64,000 nucleotides of DNA from Pectinatus sottacetonis (GCF_015732155.1 NZ_WIQK01000001.1:2056001-2120000); one strand, 5' to 3'; positions 10,149 through 20,178 are shown, numbered from the stretch's first letter. Made by a program: numbers and translations. Notes: a model not told the origin generated them from the letters alone.

Positions 10149-10988
10149 TAGTATTAGAAAGTAATAATGCATTTTTTTAAGCTCAATATTATCTCCTTAA
10201 TGGGTGCTTTGCTTATGGTATATGATTTTATACGTCGAAAATTCAGTGTTAAAGTAAATTTTTAGTGGATATTGGAACTTTTAAAATGAGAAAAATATCT
10301 AAAAATGTCCCTTTTCTCGAGTTGTAGAATAAAATAGGTATTATAATAAATAGAAATGGGGTCTTATGATATGGAAAAGCTGGATTTTCAACATGTAGTC
10401 GAACAAACTTTATAAGGTCTGTCGTTGAAACTCAACAGGTGTTAAATAATTGAGTGAACCATGAATTTGCTGGTTATTAAACCATTTTACATAATTTGCC
10501 AATTCTTGGCATAATGGACATAGAGTTTCAAAGTTTCTTCCTTGTATAAATTCAGTTTTAAAAATTTAAAATATTGCTTTGGCAATAGCATTGTCATAGG
10601 GAAATCTTTTCATACTTAGTAAATATTTAATCGAAAATGTTGAAACAACTTCATCAAGATATAATGGTGTTTGTTTGCACAGAGGTATTGGTTGGGAATT
10701 TCCTAATGATTTCAAAAAAATTATATCTTTTTTCTGCTGCGTGAATAATTTAGTATCGGTATGATTTATTCATTTTTCTAGCTTGTTTTGTGTTTTTTTT
10801 TCGAAAAAGGTGCAAGATTCGAGAATATATACAACTATAAACAAACCATCTAATTAAGTAACAATGCTAGATTTGAGAAAAACTAGTGCGTGATTCCTTA
10901 TAAAAATTATATATTTTGATATTGACAAGCGTGCCACAATAGAAATGGTATTATTAATAATAGTTTTTAAATAGTAGAGAGGTACTAA
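10149..10988. other. Gene-free stretch with an IS remnant
   Basis: About 840 bases without an intact gene. It holds the IS3 transposase fragment listed separately (10410-10613, minus). Both sides of the fragment are AT-rich, with no frame I recognise. The next gene's ribosome site (AGAGAGGT, near 10976-10983) is at the right edge. Confidence 0.6.
10410..10613 (-). pseudogene. IS3-family transposase (orfB) C-terminal remnant
   Basis: On the minus strand one frame reads FPYDNAIAKAIF, an internal stop, then IFKTEFIQGRNFETL and ends ANYVKWFNNQQIHGSLNYL. These are the last blocks of an IS3/IS150-group DDE integrase: the DNA-pairing PYDNA word and the final WFN..R.H..LN pattern. The N-terminal two-thirds, orfA and both inverted repeats are missing, and a TAA interrupts the frame. 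It cannot be active. It marks an old insertion between the polymerase and the next glycosyltransferase. Confidence 0.8.
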
Positions 10989-12089
10989 ATGAATAAGTTA
11001 AAGTTGATGTATATTTCCAATATTTCATGGTCATGGATAAAACAACGTCCTCAATTTTTAGCTGAGGGACTATCAAAATATTATGAAGTTGATGTTTATA
11101 GCAGAAAAGCATATAGAAAATCTAAAATGGTAGAAAATACTACAAATAAAGTGAGTGTATATGATATATTTAGATTGCCATATGAAAAAGTGAAATTTAT
11201 CGAAATGTTTAGTAATAAAATAGTAGGTTATCAATTAAAGAAGAAATTGAAAAAATATGATATTATTTGGATTAGTGATCCACGAGACTATTTACTTATA
11301 AAAAAACATGTAAGTGCTAACCAAAGTCTTATTTTTGATTGTATGGATGATTATGCAGAATTTCCTATTATAAAATTATCACAACAAAGATTGATTAAAT
11401 ATCTAAATGCAGAAAGATCATTATTATTAAATAGTACACAGATTTTTGTTAGCTCTTTTTATTTGAGTAAAACTCTTCAAAAGAGGAATAATTTGCATAT
11501 AAGTTCAAAAATAGAAATTATTAATAATGCAATATGCGAAGAAAAAATAAAAATTGAAAAAAATAAATCCGATTTTTATCATTTACCACATAGAAAAAAA
11601 ATAATTACTTATATTGGAACAATATCCAGTTGGTTAGATATGAGTTTAATTATAAATAGTTTGAATATATATGATGATATTGAGTATCATATGTATGGGC
11701 CTAAGGATATAGAATTGCCAAAACATGAAAGATTAAAGTATCTAGGAATATTGGACCATAATGAAGTGTTTGAAGTTATGGCTGAAGCAGATATGCTAAT
11801 TATGCCCTTCCTACTTACTCCATTAGTTATGTCTGTTAATCCAGTTAAATTATATGAGTATATTCAGGCAGATAAGCCTGTGGTTTCGATTAAATATGAT
11901 GAAACAGAGCAATTTGCGGACTATGTGTATTTATATAGTACGCAAGATGAATATTTTTGCATAATAAAAAAATTGATAGATAATAGACTGAATGCTTTAA
12001 AAAGTAAAGAAGAAACACTGGGTTTTTTGAAAAAAAATACGTGGGATAATCGTATAATAAAGATAATAAAAAAGATGAAAAATGGATGA
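10989..12089 (+). CDS. TuaH-like glycosyltransferase
   Basis: A 366-residue GT-B glycosyltransferase related to the TuaH/teichuronic acid group. It starts with LMYISNISWSWIKQRPQFLAEGL; the WxxxxQRPQ word is the group's hallmark. Near residue 115 it has FDCMDDYAEFP, another hallmark. The donor half has a weak sugar-binding loop (NPVKLYEYIQADKPVVS, about 295-312). No membrane segment is visible. It stands between two IS3 remnants with its own ribosome site, so it may have its own promoter or depend on read-through. The sugar is unknown. Confidence 0.82.
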   Translation: MNKLKLMYISNISWSWIKQRPQFLAEGLSKYYEVDVYSRKAYRKSKMVENTTNKVSVYDIFRLPYEKVKFIEMFSNKIVGYQLKKKLKKYDIIWISDPRDYLLIKKHVSANQSLIFDCMDDYAEFPIIKLSQQRLIKYLNAERSLLLNSTQIFVSSFYLSKTLQKRNNLHISSKIEIINNAICEEKIKIEKNKSDFYHLPHRKKIITYIGTISSWLDMSLIINSLNIYDDIEYHMYGPKDIELPKHERLKYLGILDHNEVFEVMAEADMLIMPFLLTPLVMSVNPVKLYEYIQADKPVVSIKYDETEQFADYVYLYSTQDEYFCIIKKLIDNRLNALKSKEETLGFLKKNTWDNRIIKIIKKMKNG

Positions 12090-12165
12090 GAGTTATATAT
12101 TAAAGCTTATTGCTTTTTGCGGACACCATGAATGGTTGGTACAATAAAACCAGGAGGTGTCTTAC

Positions 12166-13060
12166 ATGAAAGGAAAACGATTTGATTCAGAATTTAAGAA
12201 AGATATATATATGGAGATCGCACCTGCCCCAGTTTAGCTGAGAAACTGGGCTTGCATGAAGATACAATTTATAAGTGGATTCAGCAGTATAAAGAAGATC
12301 CAAAACAATCCTTCCCTGATTCTGGGAATCTAAAGCCCGATGCGGATGAATTAAGGAAAGCGCAACGTAAAATCAAAGAATTAGAAAATGAGGTAGCTAT
12401 TTTAAAGCAAGTAGCGGTATACTTCGCAAGGAATAGCAAGTAATCTATTAATTCATTTATGATCATCGCTCGAAATTTGCTGTTAGAGAGTTATGCTGCG
12501 CACTATCTATTTCGAAGAGCGGTTATTATGAGTGGGTAAAATCCCGTTGTCCGAAGCTATTTGCAAAAGATGCTGTTTTAGTGGCGCATATACAACAAAT
12601 TGAACGTGAGAATGATTATAATTATGTCGGTCAGAAAATATGTGAATAATTAAACGGAAAGGGAATTTCAGTAGATCGCAAGTCCGGTACAACGTATCGT
12701 ATCATGCATCAACAGGTGATCAAAGCTCAAATTAATAAATATAAGCCACAAACAACTAAAGCCGATCCCAATGAATAAGTGTTTCCCAATTTTCTGAACC
12801 AAAAGTTCGATGTGATTGATTGTAATGCCGTGTGGCTTGCAGATCTTACGTATATTAGAGACGGCGGAAAATAAAACGGTGTATTATCCGGTAGTATGAG
12901 TTGCAAAGGCAATCCGTACGACAATGCTCCTATGAAATTGTTTTTTTCACCTATTCAAAGGAGAACATGTTAAAAAACGATATTTCGTCACAATTAGCCA
13001 AGCAGCTACAAGTTTTAAAAATTGGTTATCATATATTGGAATACTTAAAAATTATTTAAG
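12166..13060 (+). mobile_element. Degenerate IS3-family element (orfA and orfB both broken)
   Basis: orfA begins at 12166 with MKGKRFDSEFKKDIY, then shifts frame and continues from about 12243 as KLGLHEDTIYKWIQQYKED, ending with the leucine-zipper-like KIKELENEVAILKQV (stop 12443). orfB fragments follow: KFAVRELCCALSISKSGYYEWVKSR, then ENDYNYVGQKICE broken by a stop, and several more stops and shifts to about 13060. Upstream, AGGAGGTG (about 12151-12158) is its ribosome site and a left end may lie near 12119. No intact transposase could be made, so it is a dead copy. The exact ends are not defined. Confidence 0.8.
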
Positions 13061-13299
13061 GAGAATAGTAATATTATTTATTATGAGTGTGAATTGTTTA
13101 GACCTTTTGAAAAAATCATATTTATTCAGGAAATTCATGTGAATAATAAATGAGAAATTTATCTGATGTGTTACAATACTATTTTCGAGTATAAATCAAT
13201 TATTAACAATATTATTTAGTTAGTAGTGATGATTGTATAATTAATTGTTGTTGATGTAAAGTAAGATAATGATAGAATGAAAATATAGGGAGAATAAGT

Positions 13300-14400
13300 T
13301 TGAAAAAAATAGCAATTTTTACAATAATTGGGCGAGGTCCTGGAACAAAATTACAGAATTATGCTTTACAATTTTATTTAGAAAACAACTTTAATTGTAA
13401 AGTAAAAACAATAAGAAGAAAAAGCTATTATTATGAAAAAATTTCAATAAAATCATTGACATGGAAAGAAATTTTAAAATTTATCATAAATTATAAAGGG
13501 TTTCGTGAGTTTTTATTAAATGAAAGAAAAGTTCAAGAAAAATGGTTGGACTTTGATAAAAATATTCATTACACAAAAGAATTGATAAAGAAGAATGATG
13601 GACCCATTGATAAAAAATTTAATAGGGAATATGATTATTTTATTGTAGGTAGTGATCAAGTATGGAATCCTAATTGGTATCCAGATATTAACTATTTTAA
13701 ATATATAAGTAAAAGTAAATGTATAGCATATGCAGCTAGTTTTGGTGTATATAGTGTACCAAAAAAATTGAATAAAGTTTTTTCTGTTGCACTAGAGCAT
13801 ATGAATTATATATCAGTGAGAGAAACAGCAGGAGCAAATATAGTTAAAACCTTGATAAATCGGGAAGTACCAGTTGTTATTGATCCAACGTTGTTATTGA
13901 GTAAAAATGAATGGTTGGGTATTGCAAAAAGACCAAATTGGTATAATGGGCAAAAATATATATTGGCATTTTTCCTTGGTGATATAACTAGTGAAAAGAA
14001 AAAAATAATCGATGTGTTAGCTTTAAATAAAGAAAGCAAAGTAATATATCCAATGAAAGATTTTAATGATGATTGGGCTAAAGTTGGACCAGCAGAATTC
14101 TTATATTTAATTGCTAATAGTGAATTAGTATTAACAGATTCTTTTCATGGAACAGTTTTTTCGATAATAATGAACAGGCCATTTTGGGTATTTGATAGAA
14201 TACAAAACGGTTTAAATAATATGAACTCTAGGTTGGACACATTATTAAACTTATTTAATTTTGAAAATAGACACATTAATATAAGTAATGATATTGATTA
14301 TGAAGACATTTATAATATTGATTTTAGTAATGTAAATAATATATTAGATAAAGAAAAAAAAGTAGTTATGGAATTTTTCATGAAAATATTTAAAAATTGA
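13300..14400 (+). CDS. Polysaccharide pyruvyl transferase family protein
   Basis: A 366-residue member of the family that includes CsaB, which puts ketal-pyruvate on surface sugars using phosphoenolpyruvate. Visible family features are the N-terminal GRGPGTKLQNYALQFYL, the central FIVGSDQVWNPNW (about 118), the DPTLLL word (about 195) and the late ELVLTDSFHGTVFSIIMNRPF (about 275-298). Those words are seen mainly in the variant paired with FrhB-type iron-sulfur proteins. Exactly that partner lies two genes on. Start is TTG at 13300 with AGGGAGA upstream (13287-13293). Substrate is inferred, not shown. Confidence 0.85.
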   Translation: MKKIAIFTIIGRGPGTKLQNYALQFYLENNFNCKVKTIRRKSYYYEKISIKSLTWKEILKFIINYKGFREFLLNERKVQEKWLDFDKNIHYTKELIKKNDGPIDKKFNREYDYFIVGSDQVWNPNWYPDINYFKYISKSKCIAYAASFGVYSVPKKLNKVFSVALEHMNYISVRETAGANIVKTLINREVPVVIDPTLLLSKNEWLGIAKRPNWYNGQKYILAFFLGDITSEKKKIIDVLALNKESKVIYPMKDFNDDWAKVGPAEFLYLIANSELVLTDSFHGTVFSIIMNRPFWVFDRIQNGLNNMNSRLDTLLNLFNFENRHINISNDIDYEDIYNIDFSNVNNILDKEKKVVMEFFMKIFKN

Positions 14401-14424
14401 GTATTTTTTTAGGAGAATGAATAA

Positions 14425-15069
14425 ATGACGTTAATAAAAAAAATTTATTTTTTAAAGAAAATGAAAATAGTAAAGTCTATATATTATACATATTTATCCA
14501 GAAAAGTTATTAAAAAAGATAAAGCAAAATGTGTTTTGTTTCAAGGAACGCATTTTGAATTGGAAAAATCTTCTAAGATTATTTTAAATGGGGTGCTGAA
14601 ATTTGCAGATAATGATATATTAGGGGCGAATCGTCAGTCAACATTAAGAATGGATTCCAAGGCAATATTACATATAGAAGAAGAATTTTCTGTATATTAT
14701 GGTGCTGATATAATATTATTTTCTGGAGCAACGATGAAATTGTGTAGTGGTTTTTTTAATTCAAATATAAAAATAAGATGTCATAACAAGATAGAAATAG
14801 GAAGTGGTGTTGCCATTTCCCATGATGTTACAATAATGGATTCAGATGCACATGAAATATTAGAGAATGGGTATAAAAAATCACAGCCGATTGTAATAGG
14901 AAACAATGTTTGGATTGGTACAAGAGCTACAATTTTAAAAGGTGTCACAATTGGTGATGGAGCTATTATTGCAGCAGGAGCAGTTGTCACAAAAGATGTG
15001 CCAGCTCATTCACTTGTGGGAGGAGTTCCAGCTAAAATACTTAAATTAAATATAGCTTGGAGGATATAA
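14425..15069 (+). CDS. Left-handed beta-helix O-acyltransferase
   Basis: A 214-residue hexapeptide-repeat acyltransferase of the maltose/galactoside O-acetyltransferase type. The N-terminal 60 residues are basic and unrelated to the core. The C-terminal half has the repeat turns [36 protein letters not shown] and the closing GGVPAKILK. The likely catalytic His is in the DSDAHEI loop (about residue 134). It would acetylate a sugar of the surface glycan, using acetyl-CoA in the cytosol. It starts 24 bases after the pyruvyl transferase and ends 6 bases before the FrhB-like gene. Confidence 0.85.
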   Translation: MTLIKKIYFLKKMKIVKSIYYTYLSRKVIKKDKAKCVLFQGTHFELEKSSKIILNGVLKFADNDILGANRQSTLRMDSKAILHIEEEFSVYYGADIILFSGATMKLCSGFFNSNIKIRCHNKIEIGSGVAISHDVTIMDSDAHEILENGYKKSQPIVIGNNVWIGTRATILKGVTIGDGAIIAAGAVVTKDVPAHSLVGGVPAKILKLNIAWRI

Positions 15070-15075
15070 AATTTA

Positions 15076-16257
15076 ATGATTGATGTACTTGATAAAGATA
15101 AGTGTACAGGATGTGCTGCATGTTATAATATTTGTCCAACAAAAGCTATAGATATGGTATATAGTACTGATGGATTTTTATGTCCGAGCATTGATAAAGA
15201 TAAATGTATAAAATGTAATTTATGTGAAAAAATATGTCCTATATTATCAAAAAAAGAAGATTTTGGGGAAAGGTATAGTATTCCAAAAGTTAAAGTTGCG
15301 TGGTCATTAGATGAAGATATTCGATTGAATAGTACATCAGGGGGAATTTTTTCTGAATTAGCTATAAAGTTTATTGAAAATAATGGTTTTGTAGCAGGTG
15401 CTGTATATAATAATTCATTTTTAGTTGAGCACTATATTACAAATAAAAAAGAAGATATTGCTAGATTACGGCAGTCGAAATATGTTCAAAGCGATAAAAA
15501 AAATATATATTTCCTAGTAAAAGAATTATTGGAAAATAATAAGCAAGTAATGTTTGTTGGAGCACCTTGTGAGGTGGCTGGTTTATATTGTTTTTTACAA
15601 AAACGGTATAATAATTTATTAACTGTTGATTTTATTTGCTTAGGGGCAAGCTCAGTAAAAGTATATAAAAAGTTTTTAGATATGTTAAAGGAAAAGTATC
15701 ATGGGGATATAAAAAAAGTTTGGTTTAAGAATAAAACACAAGGGTGGAATTTATTTAGTACAAAAGTCGAATTTACAAATGGAAAGAGTTATTTAAGAAA
15801 TAGATTTTATGATTATTTTATGCGTGGTTATATAGGGAAAAATAAATTTTATGTTCGGAAAGTTTGTACACAATGCAAATATAAAGGATTTCCCCGAGTG
15901 GCAGATATTTCATTAGGTGATTTTTGGGGGGCTTGGAGAATTAATCATGAACTAGATGATAATAAAGGGACATCTGCTGTAATACTAAATTCTGAGGCAG
16001 GAAGAATTTTTTTTGATAAACTTGATAAAGCACGTATCAAAGAAGAGAATAGGAAAATAGAGGATGTTTTAGCTGGTAATATGGCACTAACAAAGTGTGT
16101 TATATTAGATCCAGAGAGAAAAAATTTTTTTATTGATCTCGATGAAATGAGATTTGATAAATTAATAGGAAAATATTGTCCATATACTATTAAAGATGAA
16201 ATAAAATTATTATGGATTATGCTAAAAAGGAAATTTAACATTATAAAACGATTGTGA
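15076..16257 (+). CDS. FrhB-family iron-sulfur protein (polysaccharide locus type)
   Basis: A 393-residue protein with two N-terminal ferredoxin clusters (CTGCAACYNICP near residue 11 and CIKCNLCEKICP near 46) followed by the coenzyme F420 hydrogenase/dehydrogenase beta-subunit N- and C-domains (TSGGIFSELA near 92; VGAPCEVAGLY near 160; KFYVRKVCTQCKYKGFPRVADISLGDFWG near 258). Proteins of this form occur widely in organisms without F420, next to pyruvyl transferases in glycan loci, where they are thought to carry out a redox step on a sugar. That role is not proven. The next gene is a broken remnant. Confidence 0.85.
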   Translation: MIDVLDKDKCTGCAACYNICPTKAIDMVYSTDGFLCPSIDKDKCIKCNLCEKICPILSKKEDFGERYSIPKVKVAWSLDEDIRLNSTSGGIFSELAIKFIENNGFVAGAVYNNSFLVEHYITNKKEDIARLRQSKYVQSDKKNIYFLVKELLENNKQVMFVGAPCEVAGLYCFLQKRYNNLLTVDFICLGASSVKVYKKFLDMLKEKYHGDIKKVWFKNKTQGWNLFSTKVEFTNGKSYLRNRFYDYFMRGYIGKNKFYVRKVCTQCKYKGFPRVADISLGDFWGAWRINHELDDNKGTSAVILNSEAGRIFFDKLDKARIKEENRKIEDVLAGNMALTKCVILDPERKNFFIDLDEMRFDKLIGKYCPYTIKDEIKLLWIMLKRKFNIIKRL

Positions 16258-16271
16258 TGGAGTGATAAATT

Positions 16272-16370
16272 TTGAAAGTTTTATTAATTGGAGGTACGGG
16301 GGTACTGAGTTTCGATATTGCAAAATATATTATAGACAGAGATGATATTGATAGGAAATACTGTTTCTAG
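16272..16370 (+). pseudogene. NAD-dependent epimerase N-terminal stub
   Basis: Thirty-two codons from a TTG start read KVLLIGGTGVLSFDIAKYI, the dinucleotide-binding start of a sugar epimerase/dehydratase (GGTGxxS), then stop at TAG 16368-16370. A normal enzyme would be about 300 residues. The rest is replaced by sequence from another gene, listed next, so this looks like the scar of a deletion. It follows the FrhB-like stop directly. Confidence 0.65.
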
Positions 16371-16491
16371 TACTGTACCAATTGCTTTGAAAGATGCAAT
16401 TGATGAAAATTGCATTCGATCAGGAAGCAACGTATTTATTGCGGGATTTGGTGTGGGATTGAGCTGGGCTGGTACAGAATTGTTCTATTGA
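16345..16491 (+). pseudogene. FabH-like (ketoacyl-ACP synthase III) C-terminal stub
   Basis: This frame, shifted against the epimerase stub, reads ILIGNTVSSTVPIALKDAI and ends IAGFGVGLSWAGTELFY. It is the closing part of a beta-ketoacyl-ACP synthase III, including the conserved GN-T(V/A)SS active-site Asn region and the GFGxGLSWG-like loop. Only about 48 codons remain, with no start. Together with the epimerase stub it suggests two or more lost genes between the iron-sulfur protein and the reductase. Confidence 0.7.
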
Positions 16492-16511
16492 TTTTAGAGG
16501 AGAAACTATTT

Positions 16512-17432
16512 ATGGATTATATAAAACTTGCGAATGGTGTTGAGCTTCCAACAATAGGCTTTGGCCCAGGGGAATGTGGATATTCCCCAAAATATAATAG
16601 TAATAGACATGGGGTATGGTCTATACCTAGGCGTGCATATAATAAATTTGTAAGAAGGCAGTTACAAAAGAGACAGTATATAGTAGCAATAGCTAGTGCA
16701 ATACAGCAGGGATTTCATCTAATTGATTATTCTGCAGCTTATGGTGATGGTAATTTAATTCATCGTGGAATACAGCTGAGTGGATTGAGTAGAGATAAGT
16801 TAACGCTTACTACGCGTGTTAGTAATAGAGCACAGTTCCAAGGAAAAGAAGCTGTTAAAGAAGAGTTCTTTTTACAACTCAAAGGGATGCAAATAGACTA
16901 TATTGATATTTTGATGTTTCATTGGCCTGTAACAGATTTTTATGAAACGACATGGCAGGCAATGGTGGAACTCTATCAAGAGGGTTATGTAAAAACACTT
17001 GGGGTAGCAAATTGTCATAAACATCATTTGGAAAAATTGTTTACATTAACAGAAGAAAGACCATTAATCAATCAATTTGAAATACATCCATTATTTACTC
17101 AGAAAAAACTTATAGACTATTGCAAAAAAAATGGAATTCAATCAGAGGCTTATACGCCAATTGCTCGTTTTGATGATAGATTAGTTAGGCTTCCTGTACT
17201 TCATAGGATTGCTAATAAGCATCATAAGTCAATATTGCAGGTAATTCTACGGTGGCATGTGCAAAATCATATAATTCCAATTGTGCGTACTTTGAATAAG
17301 CAACATCAAAAAGAAAATTTTGATATATATGATTTTTCGTTATCAGATGCTGAAATAGCTGATATTGATAATATAAACATTAATGCAAGAGTACGGTATG
17401 ACCCGGATAATTGTGATTTTACAATTTTATGA
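16512..17432 (+). CDS. Aldo/keto reductase
   Basis: A 306-residue NAD(P)H-dependent reductase with the AKR barrel. The start is ATG 16512 (MDYIKLANGVELPTIGFG) with GAGGAGA upstream; earlier frames belong to the FabH stub. The catalytic tetrad is partly visible: Asp and Tyr in LIDYSAAYGDG (about 83-93) and His in MFHWPV (about 135). The tetrad Lys position reads LTTRVS, so it is Arg. An insertion of about 35 basic residues (IPRRAYNKFVRRQLQKRQ) precedes the Asp. The C-terminus keeps the cofactor loop (IPIVRTLNKQHQKEN). Substrate is unknown; position suggests a sugar or glycan precursor. Confidence 0.8.
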   Translation: MDYIKLANGVELPTIGFGPGECGYSPKYNSNRHGVWSIPRRAYNKFVRRQLQKRQYIVAIASAIQQGFHLIDYSAAYGDGNLIHRGIQLSGLSRDKLTLTTRVSNRAQFQGKEAVKEEFFLQLKGMQIDYIDILMFHWPVTDFYETTWQAMVELYQEGYVKTLGVANCHKHHLEKLFTLTEERPLINQFEIHPLFTQKKLIDYCKKNGIQSEAYTPIARFDDRLVRLPVLHRIANKHHKSILQVILRWHVQNHIIPIVRTLNKQHQKENFDIYDFSLSDAEIADIDNININARVRYDPDNCDFTIL

Positions 17433-17456
17433 ATTTATAGTAGAGGAAGTTGAATA

Positions 17457-18980
17457 TTGAATAATGGAACTCGAATTATGAAAAATACGATGTTCCTGTA
17501 TTTTCGCATGTTGTGTGTAATGCTAGTGACATTATATACAGTGCGTATAACATTAGGTGCACTTGGTATAAATGATTATGGTATTTATCAGACAATTGGT
17601 GGTATTGTTGGAATCTTGGCATTTATTAATGGTGCATTGGGAACGGGATCGTCACGCTTTCTTACCTTTGAGCTTGGTCGTGGTGTTACAGAAAAGTTGA
17701 AACAGACATTTTCTACGCTGTTATTGGCTCATATTATTATTGCAATTATTGTGGCTATTGTAGCAGAAACAGTAGGGATGTTTTATATTTTTCATTATTT
17801 GAACCTACCTGATGAAAGAATTGCTTCAGCTATTATTGTATTTCAGTTATCAGTTATTACAGCAATAATGAGTATGACACAGATTCCATATACAGCAGTC
17901 ATTATTGCACATGAACAACTGAAAATATATGCATATATATCATTAGTGGAAGTAATATTTAAATTGGGGATTTCTTTTGCTATTGTGGCATTACCGTCAC
18001 ATCGGTTAGAATTTTATGCGTTGTTGTTGTGTATTGTTCAGATTGCTGTGATGTTTTTATATCGAATGTATTGTTATCATTGTTATGAGGAGAGTCATTT
18101 TTACCGAAAAAAATTTGATCTTTCAATATTGCGTTCTGTTGGGGTATTTTCAGGTTGGAGTATTTTTGCGAATTTAACTATAGCATTATTGAATCAAGGT
18201 ACATTACTTATGTTAAATACGTTTTTTTCTCCAGCAGTAGTTGCTGCACGTGTGATTGCATTGCAGGTTAATTCTGCGGCGCAACAATTTATGAATAATT
18301 TTCAAACAGCAGCATATCCGCAGATTGTAAAACGATATGCTACAGGTGATTTTACTGGTTCTCAAAAATTATTATTAAAATCAGCAAATTTTTCTTATTA
18401 TCTGATGTTAATATTAGCTATGCCGATTATATTATTAGCTGATCCATTATTACATCTTTGGTTAAAAAATGTGCCGGATTATGCTGTAATATTTTTGCAA
18501 TGGAGTATGGTACAAAGTCTTTTTGCTGTATTTGATACATCACTGTATTATGCATTATATGCGAAAGGGCAGCTTAGAGAAAATGCATTGATTAGTCCAA
18601 CTATTGGATTGATTGTTGTTTTTGTAGAATTGATTTTATTTAAGCTGGGATATTCTCCATTGGTAATGTGTTATTTGTTTACATTATACTACGCAATTCT
18701 TGGTATTGTGATAAAACCAATTTTAGCCTGTAAGATTGCTAATTATAGATCATATGATATTATTAAAATGTTTTGTAAGTGTTTACTTGTTACTATTATA
18801 TTAATACCAATAGGATATATTAGTACATTGGTATTCAATAAATTTACATTACTGGGATTTATAGAAATATGTTTTACAACGACTATGATGACTATCATAG
18901 TCGTTGGAGTTATAGGTTTAAATAACAGAGAACGTTATTTGATATGTGAAGGTTTAAAGAAAAAATTTATATCTAAATAA
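17457..18980 (+). CDS. Wzx-like polysaccharide flippase
   Basis: A 507-residue integral membrane protein of the MOP superfamily with about 12-14 hydrophobic segments and the usual N-terminal pattern (KNTMFLYFRMLCVMLVTLYTVRITLGALGINDYGIYQTIGG). It would flip lipid-linked repeat units to the outer face of the inner membrane for the polymerase. The start is TTG 17457, with AGAGGAAG (17442-17449) upstream. It is the last recognisable gene of the polysaccharide block; a 264-base AT-rich gap follows. Confidence 0.87.
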   Translation: MNNGTRIMKNTMFLYFRMLCVMLVTLYTVRITLGALGINDYGIYQTIGGIVGILAFINGALGTGSSRFLTFELGRGVTEKLKQTFSTLLLAHIIIAIIVAIVAETVGMFYIFHYLNLPDERIASAIIVFQLSVITAIMSMTQIPYTAVIIAHEQLKIYAYISLVEVIFKLGISFAIVALPSHRLEFYALLLCIVQIAVMFLYRMYCYHCYEESHFYRKKFDLSILRSVGVFSGWSIFANLTIALLNQGTLLMLNTFFSPAVVAARVIALQVNSAAQQFMNNFQTAAYPQIVKRYATGDFTGSQKLLLKSANFSYYLMLILAMPIILLADPLLHLWLKNVPDYAVIFLQWSMVQSLFAVFDTSLYYALYAKGQLRENALISPTIGLIVVFVELILFKLGYSPLVMCYLFTLYYAILGIVIKPILACKIANYRSYDIIKMFCKCLLVTIILIPIGYISTLVFNKFTLLGFIEICFTTTMMTIIVVGVIGLNNRERYLICEGLKKKFISK

Positions 18981-19244
18981 TAATAGATTGTTTATAAAAA
19001 AGAAATAAACTAGGAAATAATAAATTATATATATCAAATTTTGCGCAATAAGAGATGATGATTTTGAAATAATGGAGGAATTTTCAGTCAGGGCTGTTAT
19101 AATAGTTATTTTATGTGATAGCAATTATGAGCAATTACTATACTTTACTGAATATTGTAGTAGGTTAGTAGCATATAATAGTAAAGATAGGAAAAATTTT
19201 ATTAGAAATAAGTTTTTTTAATAAATTAATATATGGAGAAAATA

Positions 19245-20003
19245 ATGCTTTATATAATAAAATTTTTTTATCAATGGCTGCTACCTCCGGCTTGTATTAT
19301 ACTGGCACTGGTTATTTTGAATATTTATATGTATAGGAAAAAGTCTAAGGGAAGATACTGGCTTAGTGTATTTATTGTGTTGTTTTATTTCTTTTCATTG
19401 CGTGCGGGGGCAGATCTGTTAGTCAAGCCGTTGGAAGATATGTACACTCCGCCCGCAGTAGTGAATGGCGATGTACTTATAATGCTGGGAAATGGTTCTG
19501 TAGGCGGCGTGCCGGATATAGACGGAGTGGGGCAGCCATCGGGGACGATGGCTAAAAGTATGCTTTTTGCTTTGCGGCTGCAAAGAATGACGGATTTACC
19601 ATTGCTTATTTCTGGCGGTACTGTTTTTGCGGATAATGGGACGGAGGCAGATATTGCCGGGCGTGAATTCCGTAGTATGGGGATACCGGCCAGTAAACTT
19701 TTTTTAGAAGATAAAAGCAGGAATACGGTGGAAAATGCCAGGTTTTCCCAAAAAATCTGCCGGGAACATGGCTGGAGCAGGCCGGTGCTATTAGTTGTGG
19801 CAGCACAGGCTTATCGCTCGGCACTTATTTTTAAGCGGGAAGGGCTTGCTTGTGTGATTTATCCTACTCATTACCGCCGCAATGCCGAATGGCATTTTAG
19901 CTTTATGCAGGATTTATTGCCGCAAGCAGATAATATGGATGATTCAGCAATGGCATTGAAAGAATATATGGGAATAGTTGCATTGAAATTATCCTTGCAA
20001 TAA
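19245..20003 (+). CDS. YdcF/DUF218-family membrane protein
   Basis: A 252-residue protein of the ElyC/SanA/YdcF group. Two membrane helices at the N-terminus (about 7-28 and 38-57) precede the DUF218 domain. That domain shows DVLIMLGNGS (about 83), LISGGTVF (about 127), the KSRNTVENARFS word (about 162) and VVAAQAYRSALIFKREG (about 187). Family members act at the envelope in diderm bacteria (ElyC affects peptidoglycan); the biochemical activity is unsettled. ATG 19245 has GGAG six bases before it and is preferred to ATG 19233. GC content is higher than in the glycan genes, marking the return to core chromosome. Confidence 0.82.
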   Translation: MLYIIKFFYQWLLPPACIILALVILNIYMYRKKSKGRYWLSVFIVLFYFFSLRAGADLLVKPLEDMYTPPAVVNGDVLIMLGNGSVGGVPDIDGVGQPSGTMAKSMLFALRLQRMTDLPLLISGGTVFADNGTEADIAGREFRSMGIPASKLFLEDKSRNTVENARFSQKICREHGWSRPVLLVVAAQAYRSALIFKREGLACVIYPTHYRRNAEWHFSFMQDLLPQADNMDDSAMALKEYMGIVALKLSLQ

Positions 20004-20178
20004 AACGGGAGGAAAATTCTCAAAATATCATTTATATTTATTAAAGCATTTACAAAATTGATACTATGGTGCTATAATGAGAATTATAGCGGATAATATC
20101 AAGTAATAGTTTTGCAATGATATCTTGCTTGTTGCGTGTCAGAAGGGTGTATATTATTGATATTGTCAGCTAAATTTT

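Noticed and set aside
16410-16511. N-terminal extension of the aldo/keto reductase.
   Set aside because: It overlaps the FabH remnant in another frame and does not resemble reductases; ATG 16512 has a strong ribosome site and gives the family start.
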